DNA from: Paenibacillus sp. FSL R7-0204
GTDB lineage: Bacteria > Bacillota > Bacilli > Paenibacillales > Paenibacillaceae
Direction: 5' to 3'
Length of the DNA stretch: 64,000 nucleotides
Assembly (NCBI RefSeq): GCF_038002225.1
Contig: NZ_JBBOCA010000001.1
Coordinates: forward strand, 7,006,001 to 7,070,000
Positions within the stretch are counted from its first letter, which is position 1, and each line of letters starts with the position of its first letter. The notes beneath the pieces were generated by a model that saw nothing but the letters and a program-made list of their open reading frames with translations, ran no database searches and had not been told where the DNA came from. A program made the translations under genes and the position numbers. Positions 8,587 through 18,074 of this stretch are shown here, in pieces.

Positions 8587-11500
8587 CTACTCACCCTTCT
8601 TAATTACATCAGCCATTTCATAAAATGCCTTACGGAATTCAATGCGATATCGTACCCAAGATAATTCAGCAATCTTTTCATCTGCGATTTCTTTATAATC
8701 AGCTCTTGCGTCATTCATGATTGCTGTTAACTCACCTTGTTTATCCATATCCTCTTGACCTAAACGGTGTCTCTTAATCAAGCTTTCAAGTTCCTTAGGT
8801 TTTGTGCTGTTATCAAGTCCCCAAGTACGGATGAAGTTCGTTACAAGTAGAATATTCGTATCCTTTTGTGCTCTATCCATCGCTTGGTTCATTTTTCCAA
8901 CACTTCGAGGTGCTGGATATTGATCAAATTCAAACTCTTTTGAGAAAATTTTAGATACAAAGTTGCGCATCTTAGATTTTTCTCTTTCATTATCTGACTT
9001 GGCGATTTCAATATGAATTTCATCACGTGTTTTTTCTGCTTTAGACATAAAGTTCGCATGAACTTCGTCAGCCATTCGAGCAATTAAATCAATCAAGTAG
9101 TCATAGTTGATGGTAACGTCGTGAATATGAATCATAGAGAGATTGACTTGCGAAATATCGATGTTTTCTCGCTTAGCACGTCGTTCTTTCAACTCACCGG
9201 CGATGACAGTTGTTAAAATGACTTCCTGCTCCTCAGTAATCCCTAAACGTTCATAGAACTCTTCAGGATGATCATAAGCAGAAACAGGATTTTTGTAATC
9301 ATCTTCGGTATATTGTTTCAACTGACTAAGCAAGCGATTATACTCTTTCAAATTATCAAAGACTTCATCCTGCGCTTTTTCACTTGGTGGTAATTGTACA
9401 AAATCATCTGTGAGCGCCCCAAGCTTCTTAATGACTTCTTGCATCTCAGCTTGAACCTTGCTAAATGGTTTAGAAATGATACCAGACTCTTCATTACCTT
9501 CTTTCAAATCTTCAAGTGAAAGCTGTTCATCTGCAGATGCACGATTTGAATAGATAGCAAAAGCCTTATTCATTTCATACTCGTTTTGCTCTGGCCAACG
9601 ATAATTAACGACATTCCCCCAAGGCTTATCAACAAGGTTATGCATTCGGTTTGTACGTGAGTATGCCTGAATCAAGTTCCCCCCCTTAAGCGTTCGGTCA
9701 ATATAGAGGGTATTCATCCCTGGAGCATCAAAACCGGTTAATAGTTGGTCAACAACGATAACCAAATCTAAATACTTACCATCATCAGCTGTCTTGTTAA
9801 GACGCCTTGCTAAGTCTTCTGTGTAAGCTTTAACTGTCGTCATATCAAAAACTGTGCCAAACAATGTGTTATAGACTTTAATGGCTCTATGCAAGTTCTC
9901 GTTCGTTTTTAGTTGATGAATACTATTAGATGTATCTGCTGAGAAACTCACCGCAACTTTTAATCGTTGCTCTACGGGACGATTCGCATTTTCTTCAGCA
10001 AATTTATCGAAGTATTCCATCGCTCTTGGCGTACTTGCTTTGTTACCTCCAACGTGGACTGTAAACAAGGCATTATACTTGCGGTCATTTGAACGTTTCT
10101 TCCAGTTATCCAATATGTCCTTGACTACCAGATTTACATGTTCAGGACTATAGTCGTAAACACTCCCACGAACATTATCATCGATATCATCTTCGGTTGG
10201 ATCCACGGGAGCCTCGATTGTTTCCTTAAATTCAACGTTAAACCCTAAGACGTTTTTATCCGCAATTGCTTCTTTGATGGTGTAAGCATGTAGAATATCA
10301 CCAAAGATCTCTCGTGTTTCAGGAAATTTTGGTGTCCCTGTATAACCTACCCAGGCAGAATTAGGAATAGCTTTTCGGATCGTTTCAAGCATACCATCAT
10401 TTTCGGTACCGTCTCCAGTTGAACGGTGGGCTTCATCAACAATGAAAAGAATACGTTCATTCAGTGCCTCGAAGCTATCTCGCTCTACATAACGCGACAT
10501 CTTTTGAATACTTGTCACAATGATGTTCTTATCGCTCTTCTTCGTTAATTTGCGATGAAGGTCTGAGATATTGGCTGTGTCACCCACCACCCCCGTTTTC
10601 CCTTCAAAACCCGCAACAGGATCATAAGCTTTATAGGCATCTGCTGTTTGGTTGGTGAGAGCAATTCGGTCAACCAAAAAGACAACTTTATCTACATTAG
10701 ACAGACGACTTGCAAGCCACGCTGTTTTAAAACTTGTGATTGTCTTACCTGAGCCTGTGGTATGCCAAATGTATCCTAATTTACCATCATCGCATTTAAA
10801 GTCGAATTTTCTAACTTTATCAAGCACACGCTTCGTGGCATAGACTTGATATGGACGCATGACTTTAATACTTTCTTTGTTTTTAGTACCGTCTAATACC
10901 ATGTAGCGTGTGGCCAAATCATGAGCCATTGGTATTGATAATGCTTTATCCGCAAACGTCTTCCACGAACGAATAGGGCGAGCATTATCTTCGTCTTGCC
11001 AGTTAAAAGCAAAAGCTCGGTTAAAGCTTTTGAGTGGCGTATTTGCCATATAACGAATATCAAACTGCGTCATTGCGATTAGAATCTGCAAAGTTGAAAA
11101 GATACCACTGTATTGTTTTTCAGCAATATACTGTTCCATCTGGTTCAAGGATTCTGTAGTGCTATGAAGTGCCTTCTTTAATTCAATTTGAATAATTGGC
11201 AAACCATTAATGAGCAACGTTACATCAAATCGACGATCAGGCTTTCCATCTATAACTTTTGGCCTTTTAATCTGATTTACCACTTGATAAACAGTGTTCC
11301 CGCCACCTACTTGGGCTTGGTCGAATACTGTCAGAAAAACATGCTTACCATTATCAAGGTCAACTTCAATTTCAGAAACACCATTAACACCATACAAAAA
11401 TTGTCCAGCATGGTAAGGTGATTCAATACCAGTGATGATTTTCTTAACCTGGTTAAATTCAGTGACAGACAAAGGTTCATCTAAACGGGCACGATTGTTT

Positions 11501-11643
11501 TGTTCTAGGATCATTTTAAAGTTATCCCAGAGTTGTTCGGTTGTTCTGATGCCTTTTTTGTATTCCCATTGTTTTACGCCACCGATTTTAGTCAAATAAT
11601 CGACGACTTCATTTTCGAACGCCAACTCCGATTGACTTTTCAT
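8587..11643 (-). CDS. hsdR: Type I restriction endonuclease subunit HsdR
   Basis: HsdR is the ATP-driven translocase/nuclease that cuts unmethylated DNA as part of the R2M2S complex. The 1018-residue protein, a normal length, shows a PD-(D/E)xK-type nuclease region near residues 120-165 (LLINGLPIIQIELKKA), Walker A HTTGSGKTIT near 295, the DEAH box VDEAHRS near 400, motif III GYTGTP near 432, and a C-terminal helical HsdM-contact domain. ATG 11643 is preceded by GAGGGG. It starts 4 nt after the end of the half-HsdS gene and is followed 42 nt later by hsdS, so the genes are co-transcribed. No lesion is visible; the enzyme should be active. Confidence 0.96.
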   Translation of the reverse strand: MKSQSELAFENEVVDYLTKIGGVKQWEYKKGIRTTEQLWDNFKMILEQNNRARLDEPLSVTEFNQVKKIITGIESPYHAGQFLYGVNGVSEIEVDLDNGKHVFLTVFDQAQVGGGNTVYQVVNQIKRPKVIDGKPDRRFDVTLLINGLPIIQIELKKALHSTTESLNQMEQYIAEKQYSGIFSTLQILIAMTQFDIRYMANTPLKSFNRAFAFNWQDEDNARPIRSWKTFADKALSIPMAHDLATRYMVLDGTKNKESIKVMRPYQVYATKRVLDKVRKFDFKCDDGKLGYIWHTTGSGKTITSFKTAWLASRLSNVDKVVFLVDRIALTNQTADAYKAYDPVAGFEGKTGVVGDTANISDLHRKLTKKSDKNIIVTSIQKMSRYVERDSFEALNERILFIVDEAHRSTGDGTENDGMLETIRKAIPNSAWVGYTGTPKFPETREIFGDILHAYTIKEAIADKNVLGFNVEFKETIEAPVDPTEDDIDDNVRGSVYDYSPEHVNLVVKDILDNWKKRSNDRKYNALFTVHVGGNKASTPRAMEYFDKFAEENANRPVEQRLKVAVSFSADTSNSIHQLKTNENLHRAIKVYNTLFGTVFDMTTVKAYTEDLARRLNKTADDGKYLDLVIVVDQLLTGFDAPGMNTLYIDRTLKGGNLIQAYSRTNRMHNLVDKPWGNVVNYRWPEQNEYEMNKAFAIYSNRASADEQLSLEDLKEGNEESGIISKPFSKVQAEMQEVIKKLGALTDDFVQLPPSEKAQDEVFDNLKEYNRLLSQLKQYTEDDYKNPVSAYDHPEEFYERLGITEEQEVILTTVIAGELKERRAKRENIDISQVNLSMIHIHDVTINYDYLIDLIARMADEVHANFMSKAEKTRDEIHIEIAKSDNEREKSKMRNFVSKIFSKEFEFDQYPAPRSVGKMNQAMDRAQKDTNILLVTNFIRTWGLDNSTKPKELESLIKRHRLGQEDMDKQGELTAIMNDARADYKEIADEKIAELSWVRYRIEFRKAFYEMADVIKKGE

Positions 11644-11647
11644 TTGA

Positions 11648-12235
11648 TTATTTCCCCTCTAAGGTTTCTTCTATGATTGAGCTCGTAAACTGCCAAATCA
11701 AGTCTGCGTATTTGTTTAGCTTACTTTGTAGCTTCAATGTTTCTACATATATGGCACCTATTTTATGCTGCTCCTCAAGAGGAACAACGGGAATAATAAT
11801 CTCCTCTAGAGAACGAAGTGGAATTCTTAGAACAGGACCAATCCCCTGCAACTCCCTTTCTTTTTGTCGCCTCACATCTTTGTAGGCATTAAACAAGAAA
11901 AGAAAATATCTTTTATCAAGTTGTTCACTATCAAACTCTATTTTTGTGAAGTTGAGAGACAACACTTTACCAACATTATTTTTACCGACCATCGTTGCAA
12001 GCTGTAACGAGTTACTGATAACAACATCACCTTCATTTAACGATGGGTTATTTTGAGATAAAGATTTTCCTGCATCTTTAACAACTACGTCCTCATAATT
12101 AGAATCAGCTTCAAAAGATGACCGGTCATAATAATTTATTATTTGATTTTCAAATTGTTTTTGCGCCCTTGTTGGATTTATACCTGGAACGAATGTTACG
12201 AACTCTTTTAAGCCTCTTCTTTCCAAACAAATCAC
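11648..12235 (-). CDS. Half-sized HsdS-like protein (single TRD)
   Basis: The 195-residue protein has one target-recognition domain (start MICLERRGLKEFVTFVPGIN; VVISNSLQLATMVG mid-protein) and one distal conserved helix (EEQHKIGAIYVETLKLQSKL). That is half of a normal HsdS. It is the first gene of the RM operon: ATG 12235, stop 4 nt before hsdR. A single-TRD S protein can dimerise to recognise a palindromic site, or can be a spare TRD for recombination with the full hsdS. Its TRD differs from both TRDs of the downstream hsdS. Co-existence with a full S gene in one operon is unusual. Confidence 0.85.
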   Translation of the reverse strand: MICLERRGLKEFVTFVPGINPTRAQKQFENQIINYYDRSSFEADSNYEDVVVKDAGKSLSQNNPSLNEGDVVISNSLQLATMVGKNNVGKVLSLNFTKIEFDSEQLDKRYFLFLFNAYKDVRRQKERELQGIGPVLRIPLRSLEEIIIPVVPLEEQHKIGAIYVETLKLQSKLNKYADLIWQFTSSIIEETLEGK

Positions 12236-12810
12236 CTCCGAACTGTTTGTGTGATTTTTATGTAATATCTATATATTTCATATTAAATCACCTCGAACTT
12301 ATTTCGTCAAACGATAATGTGAAATATTTATATATTCCATATTCGATTTAAGGAAAGCTTACAGAACTAATCTACAAACAAAGTTTTATTTCACTTTTCC
12401 GCAATAAGTTCTCCTCCCTCCAAATTGCTAAAACGTCTCCGTAAAACTCCACTCCCTCTTAATATCTTTCTGTTTCCATAGACGGCTTCAATAACAAAAA
12501 AACACGCCCATCACAATCAAATCCAACATTCTCTAAACGAGAAAAACCCTTGAACCCACCATATTGGGCGATTTTCAAGGGTTCTAATTCTTATATTAAC
12601 TCTAGCAATGCAGTATGTAGGAGAACGTGCCGCACTAAAATCCACTTTCATGTTGGGGATGCTGAAAAGTCATGATTTTTTAGGGCTTTCTTGTCACTTG
12701 TAAAAGAAATATAAGGCACTTCCATAGCGCGACTCATCTATTAAAGTTAGCCATAAATCCCCTATAGCCACTTGTACTGGTGCTTGGATCAATATTAAGG
12801 AAGAAAATGT
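12236..12810. other. AT-rich intergenic region upstream of RM operon
   Basis: This 575-bp stretch should contain the promoter of the RM operon. I see no gene. The clearest structure is an inverted repeat with arms AACCCTTGAA (12545-12554) and TTCAAGGGTT (12574-12583), a perfect 10-bp stem with a 19-base loop. It could be a terminator for the remnant genes upstream or the end of a lost insertion element. Confidence 0.4.
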
Positions 12811-12915
12811 TTACTTTACAAAATCAAATCCGTGATGCTTTGGTTGAAAGTCCGTGTCTGAAACCTTTTCGCTCCGTTCAGCTAAAAGTTCCGATGTTCT
12901 ATTTACTTTTCAGTG
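12811..12915 (-). pseudogene. C-terminal protein fragment
   Basis: A minus-strand open stretch without a start reads SELLAERSEKVSDTD then FQPKHHGFDFVK-stop (12811). The codon use looks coding. It lies just downstream of an hsdM tail / hsdS start remnant, so it may be the end of another gene of a deleted RM locus, but the family is not recognised. Confidence 0.4.
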
Positions 12916-12924
12916 TTTTGGCAA

Positions 12925-13037
12925 TCATCCATACCACTCACTCATAAGTTAAGCACCTCATCCAGCAGCCCGTCGGTTTCCGCTTCCAACGCCCTGATGT
13001 CGGTAATTATTTCAGAAAGTTCACGCAGCTGTGCCGC
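12925..13037 (-). pseudogene. Remnant of a second RM locus: hsdM tail and hsdS start
   Basis: The minus strand reads QLRELSEIITDIRALEAETD then GLLDEVLNL and stops at 12942. This looks like an HsdM-type C-terminal helix. Its TGA overlaps the ATG of a second frame (ATGA; ATG 12945) that reads MSEWYG and stops. The ATGA overlap, with an M-S-E-W start, is the classic hsdM/hsdS junction. Only ~95 bp of the first gene and six codons of the second survive, and the left part of a DUF2075 gene is joined directly to them. Confidence 0.55.
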
Positions 13038-14529
13038 TTATAGAAATGCTTAGTGGAACGCCAGGATTGTTCTTACCATCGCTCTTCCAGTCCCAGCAGT
13101 AGCCGGCGAGCATTCGGGCCTTGTTATTGATCTGATTCTTGCTGAAGATTTCATCCCGCAGCTTATTTGGGTCATCATAGAGCCGGATGTCATATTCGAA
13201 GTCAAAGCCGTCGGCATTCGCCGTCTCCCGAATCTCAAGCACATCATCCAGCCAAGCCAAATATCCGTCGGAACCATTACAACGGAATTGGGAGGCCAGC
13301 GTTAACTCCGTGATATCCGCATCCATTTGCTCCGCATAGTGTCTAATCTGCTCCTTGCTGCCCACATCGTGCATGGCAATCTTCTGATATTCATCAATGA
13401 AGAATACCGAGAACCGGGAAGCACGGATGATCTCCATCGTCTGATTAATCCCTTTATTTTTGAACAGGCCGGACTTCTCATTTAAGCGGTGCGCTTCGTC
13501 CACAATCAGGCAATCGAATTCATCGGGTAATGCTTCATAATATACGCCTGAGCCCTTGAACAGGTTATCAATCATCGACTTCTTCACGTTCTGCTGAAGC
13601 TTCTTCATGTATACGGAACGCGGAGCGCTATTCTTGGTGACATATTGGCAGACGAGTTCCCGGGCCGTCAGTTCTACCAGCAGATTAATGCCAAGCACAG
13701 ACTTGCCTGTCCCCGGCCCGCCTTCGACAATCAGGACTTGCTTTTTTTCCGACTGGGCCTGCTTCGCTAATCTTAAAGCTTCCTCATAGACGACCTTCTG
13801 ATCATCAATCATGATGAATTCCTGGTTCCCCTGGAGCATACTGAGGAGTGAATCCTGCAACGATTTGGAGGGTTTAATTTTGCCATGCTCGATAAGGTAC
13901 AGTGATTGGGTTCTATCGGTCTTTTTAATATAGGTCGTGATGAACCCTCTTAGCTTCAGTGCATCTCCCTTGGAGAAGATCGGTGCTTCCTCAATGTATG
14001 GATCATAGACTGGATGTAATAATGGATCGTTGTCGGTTTGAATGTAGTTATGTAAATAAGCGCACGGATAGAGCTGTACAGCTTCGTTCTGCACGGCCTC
14101 ATTATAATCATTGATCAGCCTGGCATAAGACCACGCTTGGTAAGATGGATGCGACGTTCTAGTCTTTGTCCGGTTAAAATAGGTTTGCACCAGTCCATCT
14201 GCATCCTCAACCGTCTCCACTTCCGTCCACTGCTTAAGCTCAATAATGACCACAGAGTATTGATCCTGTTCATTCAAGCCTGTAATCATGAAGTCGACTC
14301 TTCTCGGGGTCGCTGGAATTCTATATTCAATCGCAACTCCTACGTCATCTGGAATATCCGATGTGTTCAGTACTTTATATAGATAGTTCATGGAATTGTT
14401 CCATGCGTTGATTTCGCCCATGGCGGCTCTGCCGATTTTTTGGACGTACTGGTTATGGATTTTTACCGCAATCGTATCCTCGGTCACATCATCCATAAAT
14501 TGCTGCTTGGTCGATTCATAGATAATCAT
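13021..14529 (-). pseudogene. DUF2075 P-loop ATPase/helicase-like protein, C-terminally truncated
   Basis: The gene encodes a DUF2075-type protein (Schlafen/helicase-like NTPase, mostly of unknown role). An N-terminal nuclease-like region (residues ~60-110, RVDFMITGLNEQDQYSVVII then ELKQW) precedes Walker A VEGGPGTGKSV near 268 and Walker B CLIVDEAHRL near 340. The family signature NNKARMLAGYCWDWKSDGKN near 465-485 is present, after which family members normally continue ~130 residues. Here the sequence turns to PGVPLSISISGTAA and stops, exactly where the hsdM-tail remnant begins in another frame. The deletion therefore removed the motor's C-terminus. ATG 14529; the MazG-like gene ends 19 nt upstream, so the pair was an operon. 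Probably inactive. Confidence 0.8.
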
Positions 14530-14548
14530 AGAGCTCTCCCCTATTCAT

Positions 14549-14878
14549 TCACTGCTGTGTGCTTTTGTGTGAGCTTCCCTTGGAGCTGGATATGGGGTAT
14601 TTCTTCGCGTTTTTGTCTATCTTCTGGAGGATCGCATCCTTAACATCGATCTCCAGATCATGAGCCAGCGTTAGCGTGTAGATGAGAATATCCGCGATTT
14701 CGTCCTGCATGTCGGAGGAATGTTGCTCTATCGCCTGCTGGCTGTTCTTCCATTGAAAAAGCTCCAGCAGCTCGCTAGACTCCAGCGTGATTGAGAGCGC
14801 CAGATCCTTGGGATCATGGAATTGCTTCCAGTCCCTGTCGTCACGGAATTGAATGATTCTCTGCATTAATTCGTCCAT
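14549..14878 (-). CDS. MazG-like nucleotide pyrophosphohydrolase
   Basis: Members hydrolyse (d)NTPs or alarmones to monophosphate and pyrophosphate. The 109-residue protein carries the MazG fold's metal-binding signature: LESSELLELFQW near residue 33 (E-S-x-E-L-x-E) and MQDEIADILIYTLTLA near 57 (E-x2-D). A basic Ser-rich tail follows. I start at ATG 14878 because GGAGGT lies 6 nt upstream; longer in-frame starts exist but have no ribosome site. It is followed after 19 nt by the DUF2075 gene. Association of MazG-like and DUF2075 genes suggests a nucleotide-linked stress or defence role (inference). Confidence 0.88.
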   Translation of the reverse strand: MDELMQRIIQFRDDRDWKQFHDPKDLALSITLESSELLELFQWKNSQQAIEQHSSDMQDEIADILIYTLTLAHDLEIDVKDAILQKIDKNAKKYPISSSKGSSHKSTQQ

Positions 14879-15185
14879 GTGTACCTCCGTCATGTTGATC
14901 AAATTCAATTTTCCACAATTTCTCTGTATGTAATGATGATAGCCCAATCCCTAATGTAAATCTATGATATTCCTAAAATTACACAGAAAAGGACTCCTTT
15001 TCATTAGAAGCCCCTTAGCTAATTATTTTTATAGAAAACAATAATCTTTCGAGTTTATGATAATTTTTTGATATCAATGTCCTTTCCATTAATTATATAA
15101 TTAACCAAAGTGATCTATGAGGTTGTAAAAACCAGAAGCTTACTCCCAATCGGTATTGAAGTAAATCAATGGACGGGGCGATTAA

Positions 15186-15824
15186 ATGAACGATTTATTC
15201 AAAGTTATATTTGATGACATTTTCGCAGGACAACCAAAAAAATCAAAGTTAAAGAAGAAAGACGATACTGAATTCGAGTTAAGCTATTGGATTCAGGAGT
15301 TAAGCAATCAAGGAAAGCAGCCAATACTTAATGAGACTACTTCGAATTCTGAAACGATCATTATTTTCCAGGAACCCGCAGACGATGAGATGCATCATAT
15401 TGTACTCCGCAGTAAGATCTTTTCCAAAGAAGGGGTTAGCTCCTTTACTCCATCAATGTATCTCGTTTATAAAAAGAAATATGAGATCCTAGAAATTGCA
15501 GATCTTCAGGTGAATGTTCATGATGCGAATAAAGGATATGGCTCAGCTTTTATGAGAGCATTGTTTCTTTTAATCGAAAAATCCCCTTACCCCATTAAAT
15601 ATGTAACCGGGTGGATTTCAGGGACTGATTGGGGACATGTAGACCGAAACAAATGTTTTTATGAAAAGTTTGGTTTTGCAGTTACATTAGATCATAAAAC
15701 AAAAGATGGAAGTATCTTATGGCTCAATTCCATGAACAGTGGAAGTAAGGAGCATTATCAATCATTGAACTACAAACCTGGAATTGCTGGACTTATGCAA
15801 GAACTGTCCGAATATGAAGATTGA
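15186..15824 (+). CDS. GNAT-family acetyltransferase-like protein
   Basis: The 212-residue protein has an acetyl-CoA binding signature in its middle: LQVNVHDANKGYGSAFMRAL around residues 101-120, matching motif A of GNAT enzymes (Q/R-x2-G-x-G/A), followed by NKCFYEKFGF near 158, a typical GNAT motif B. The N-terminal ~50 residues are Lys-rich and not part of the domain. The substrate is unknown. ATG 15186 follows GGACGGGGCG, a modest ribosome site. It stands alone on the plus strand. Confidence 0.75.
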   Translation: MNDLFKVIFDDIFAGQPKKSKLKKKDDTEFELSYWIQELSNQGKQPILNETTSNSETIIIFQEPADDEMHHIVLRSKIFSKEGVSSFTPSMYLVYKKKYEILEIADLQVNVHDANKGYGSAFMRALFLLIEKSPYPIKYVTGWISGTDWGHVDRNKCFYEKFGFAVTLDHKTKDGSILWLNSMNSGSKEHYQSLNYKPGIAGLMQELSEYED

Positions 15825-15928
15825 ACAAAATAAGGTAATGCAGGGCATGTCTTAAAATTAATTTTCATTGTGGTCTTCATTTTTTGGGTTTTTCAATGTT
15901 CGCCCGCTACTCTTGGTTTAGAACCATG

Positions 15929-16336
15929 TTAGAGTCGGAAATCAGAATTGGAGCTGGTAATTGCCAATGGAATTATTGCCTTCACGAAGGTATCTTTACT
16001 AGTTTGGATCGCTAGCTCTTTTAATTCGTCTTTCTCTTTAATAATGAAAAAAGGTGTGCCTGTATCATAATAATTCGAAAAATTGTTTGGTGTTGTTTCT
16101 TCGCTTGTAATAGAGTAACTGGTTACTTTTCCGATTTCCAATTCAACTTCACTGGCAGATACCTTTTCGTCAGTTATCAAATAAATTTGGTCATTCCATT
16201 TCAAGATAGGTGCTGCGTTACTTAGAGAGGATTTAATTTCGGTAAAGGTAATATCCTTCTTTGTTGGGTTAGATTCTTGAGGATTTGAGCAAGCGGTCAA
16301 TAGTATCAATAGAGAAACCCCTATCAATCTTTTCAT
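15929..16336 (-). CDS. Small secreted lipoprotein, unknown function
   Basis: The 135-residue protein begins with a lipoprotein signal peptide MKRLIGVSLLILLTACSNP; the lipobox LTAC places lipidated Cys at 16, so it would be anchored on the outer face of the membrane. The mature part (DITFTEIKSSLSNAAPIL ... WNDQIYLITDEKV) resembles small NisI-unrelated Firmicute lipoproteins of unknown role. ATG 16336 has GGAGGA upstream. Confidence 0.75.
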   Translation of the reverse strand: MKRLIGVSLLILLTACSNPQESNPTKKDITFTEIKSSLSNAAPILKWNDQIYLITDEKVSASEVELEIGKVTSYSITSEETTPNNFSNYYDTGTPFFIIKEKDELKELAIQTSKDTFVKAIIPLAITSSNSDFRL

Positions 16337-16442
16337 GATATTCCTCCGTACAAATATTTGAGAGCTTGTTCAATTGTATGCTTAATATTTTACTGGTATC
16401 ACTACGGATAATCTGATCGGCTTTGCGAAAGGTCTCTTCTTT

Positions 16443-16769
16443 TCACTCCTCAATATGCTTATATCGTTTTGTTCCATCGTCCACACCTTGAACGGGTGCC
16501 CTACTATATTGATATATCTTTCCATTTTCTTTACGATACAAATATCTGGAGCTTCTATCATCTTCAAAAATAACGGTTGTACTCACCAGAGGAGCTTTAC
16601 CAATTTGAGTATAAATCTCATATATATCATTAGGGTTATACCCTCGTTCTTCTATTAAGTATGTTTTTACTTCGCTCGTTATTTTATCTTTGAATATTTT
16701 TAATCCAGCTAATCCTAAGGCGCAAGCCATCAGAACAATTACCAGGAGTAGTATCTTTATTTTTTTCAT
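16443..16769 (-). CDS. DUF3139-type membrane-anchored protein
   Basis: The 108-residue protein has one N-terminal membrane anchor (KILLLVIVLMACALGLAGL), followed by TYLIEERGYNPNDIYEI and a compact polar domain (VSTTVIFEDDRSSRYLYR). The E-x-G-Y-x-x-x-D-I motif after one helix is typical of DUF3139 proteins of Bacillales. Function is unknown. ATG 16769 is preceded by GGGGGA. Confidence 0.75.
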   Translation of the reverse strand: MKKIKILLLVIVLMACALGLAGLKIFKDKITSEVKTYLIEERGYNPNDIYEIYTQIGKAPLVSTTVIFEDDRSSRYLYRKENGKIYQYSRAPVQGVDDGTKRYKHIEE

Positions 16770-16786
16770 GATAAATCCCCCAGTCC

Positions 16787-17347
16787 CTATGCCTCTATAT
16801 ACTCATCCATAACCCTCTGCATTTGCACAATATGCCGCTTGGCATGCTGACACAGGAAATAGATATATTGATACACATCAAGCTTCCCCAGGTTGTTTAC
16901 CGTCATTGTGGTTGTGTAGAGTAGGCCCTCTCCGTTTTCCAGCTCCTTCAAAAGCTCTCTGCATTCGCTAATCTGCTCTTCCAGTAATGCTCTAATTTTC
17001 CCTAGTTCTTTGTCTCCTGTAGGCTCCATATGCTCAGGTCTGATCCATTCAAAAGCCTTATGCTTCGCTATTGCATCAAGCTCTTGTAGATTAATTGGAC
17101 GGGACTCAATCACTGCGCGTAGATCTTTCTTTTTGGAGAGTTCAATGGCTTTCCGCATCCCTTTTCGAATGAGAATCAACAAAAAGTGATTGGTTAAGGT
17201 TACATGCTCCAATATTTGTTCAATACTCCATCCAACCTGCGGTTTGTAGGATAGTACGTCGGACTTCAAATTAAACCAGTCTTGATAATCACTTAACGTC
17301 TGAGATAATTCCTGATCAATGAAGCTTATCGATTGAGTTACGTTCAC
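16787..17347 (-). CDS. DinB-like four-helix protein
   Basis: The 186-residue protein looks like a DinB/YfiT-like metal-dependent four-helix bundle, a superfamily of thiol-dependent enzymes and unknowns. Seen are VGWSIEQILEHVTLTNHF near residues 39-57 (first metal-ligand histidine) and YFLCQHAKRHIVQMQRVM near 163-180 (the H-x3-H pair). Start is GTG 17347 with a GGTGGA site. Precise reaction unknown. Confidence 0.7.
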   Translation of the reverse strand: MNVTQSISFIDQELSQTLSDYQDWFNLKSDVLSYKPQVGWSIEQILEHVTLTNHFLLILIRKGMRKAIELSKKKDLRAVIESRPINLQELDAIAKHKAFEWIRPEHMEPTGDKELGKIRALLEEQISECRELLKELENGEGLLYTTTMTVNNLGKLDVYQYIYFLCQHAKRHIVQMQRVMDEYIEA

Positions 17348-17395
17348 GCTTCCACCAGCTTTCAGTTATCTATGGACTCACCATAACAAGCAAAG

Positions 17396-17860
17396 CTAAA
17401 TCCCGCAATGAAACAAATAAAACCCTCCTTCAAAAAGCTTATCCGCAAATGAAATCATCTTTTCAAACTGCTCAATAACCTCATGCCGCTCGTAGATCAA
17501 TCGTTCATACTGCCCAGACTGCTCTTCGCCCTCAACCGTATAGAATTCTCCGGTGAGCTCTAACACTTGTGGTGAATTCAGGAATAGGTCTCTCCAAGCG
17601 GAGAAGATCCTGTGCAAGGCAGCCGCCGAATGCTGATCGAAAAGAGTCACGCCGTAATAGTTAATCCCGGCACCTGTCGGCATTCCCGGTAACGCCGGAT
17701 TACTGCTTGGAACCCACTTCAAGGTATCGTTTATGTACAGAATAATGTCGTCATGTATGACCACACGATCCATGACTTTCGAGTTATCAGCTATATTCAT
17801 CCATAAGTGTTCTGCATCCTCTACAGCAGGTATCAGATAAAATTCATGTACTAATGCCAT
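17396..17860 (-). CDS. Hypothetical protein, 154 aa
   Basis: The start ATG 17860 follows AGGAGG at a good distance, and composition is normal, so this is a real gene. It encodes a soluble acidic protein (ALVHEFYLIPAVEDAEHLW ... GINYYGVTLFDQHSAAAL ... GFYLFHCGI). No known domain was recognised; an alpha/beta fold is likely. It lies between the DinB-like gene and the GH4 operon, on the same strand. Confidence 0.65.
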   Translation of the reverse strand: MALVHEFYLIPAVEDAEHLWMNIADNSKVMDRVVIHDDIILYINDTLKWVPSSNPALPGMPTGAGINYYGVTLFDQHSAAALHRIFSAWRDLFLNSPQVLELTGEFYTVEGEEQSGQYERLIYERHEVIEQFEKMISFADKLFEGGFYLFHCGI

Positions 17861-18003
17861 CTTAGCCTCCTATATTTCCGTCTACTCAGCCCATCCTCCC
17901 GGCTCCCACACCAAAAAAGCAATGACTAGCTGGCCTCCCTCCCTTTACCCCACCTATTTTACAAATATACAATACTTCGCGCCATATTCTTCCTCATACA
18001 TAA

Positions 18004-18051
18004 CAACAGCCCCCATCAGCAGCGGGTTGGCGCTGTTGATGAAGGCTGTTG
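18004..18051 (-). terminator. Strong stem-loop after the GH4 operon
   Basis: Arms of 21 bases at 18004-18024 and 18031-18051 pair with three mismatches around a six-base loop, 24 bp after the GH4 stop on the minus strand. There is no clear T run, so it may be a weak terminator or an mRNA-stabilising 3' hairpin. Confidence 0.6.
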
Positions 18052-18074
18052 ATGCAGTGCAAACTTCCAATCCC

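Noticed and set aside
12545..12583. Perfect 10-bp inverted repeat as an IS end
   Set aside because: No transposase or target-site duplication is visible beside it, so it is only noted as a hairpin.
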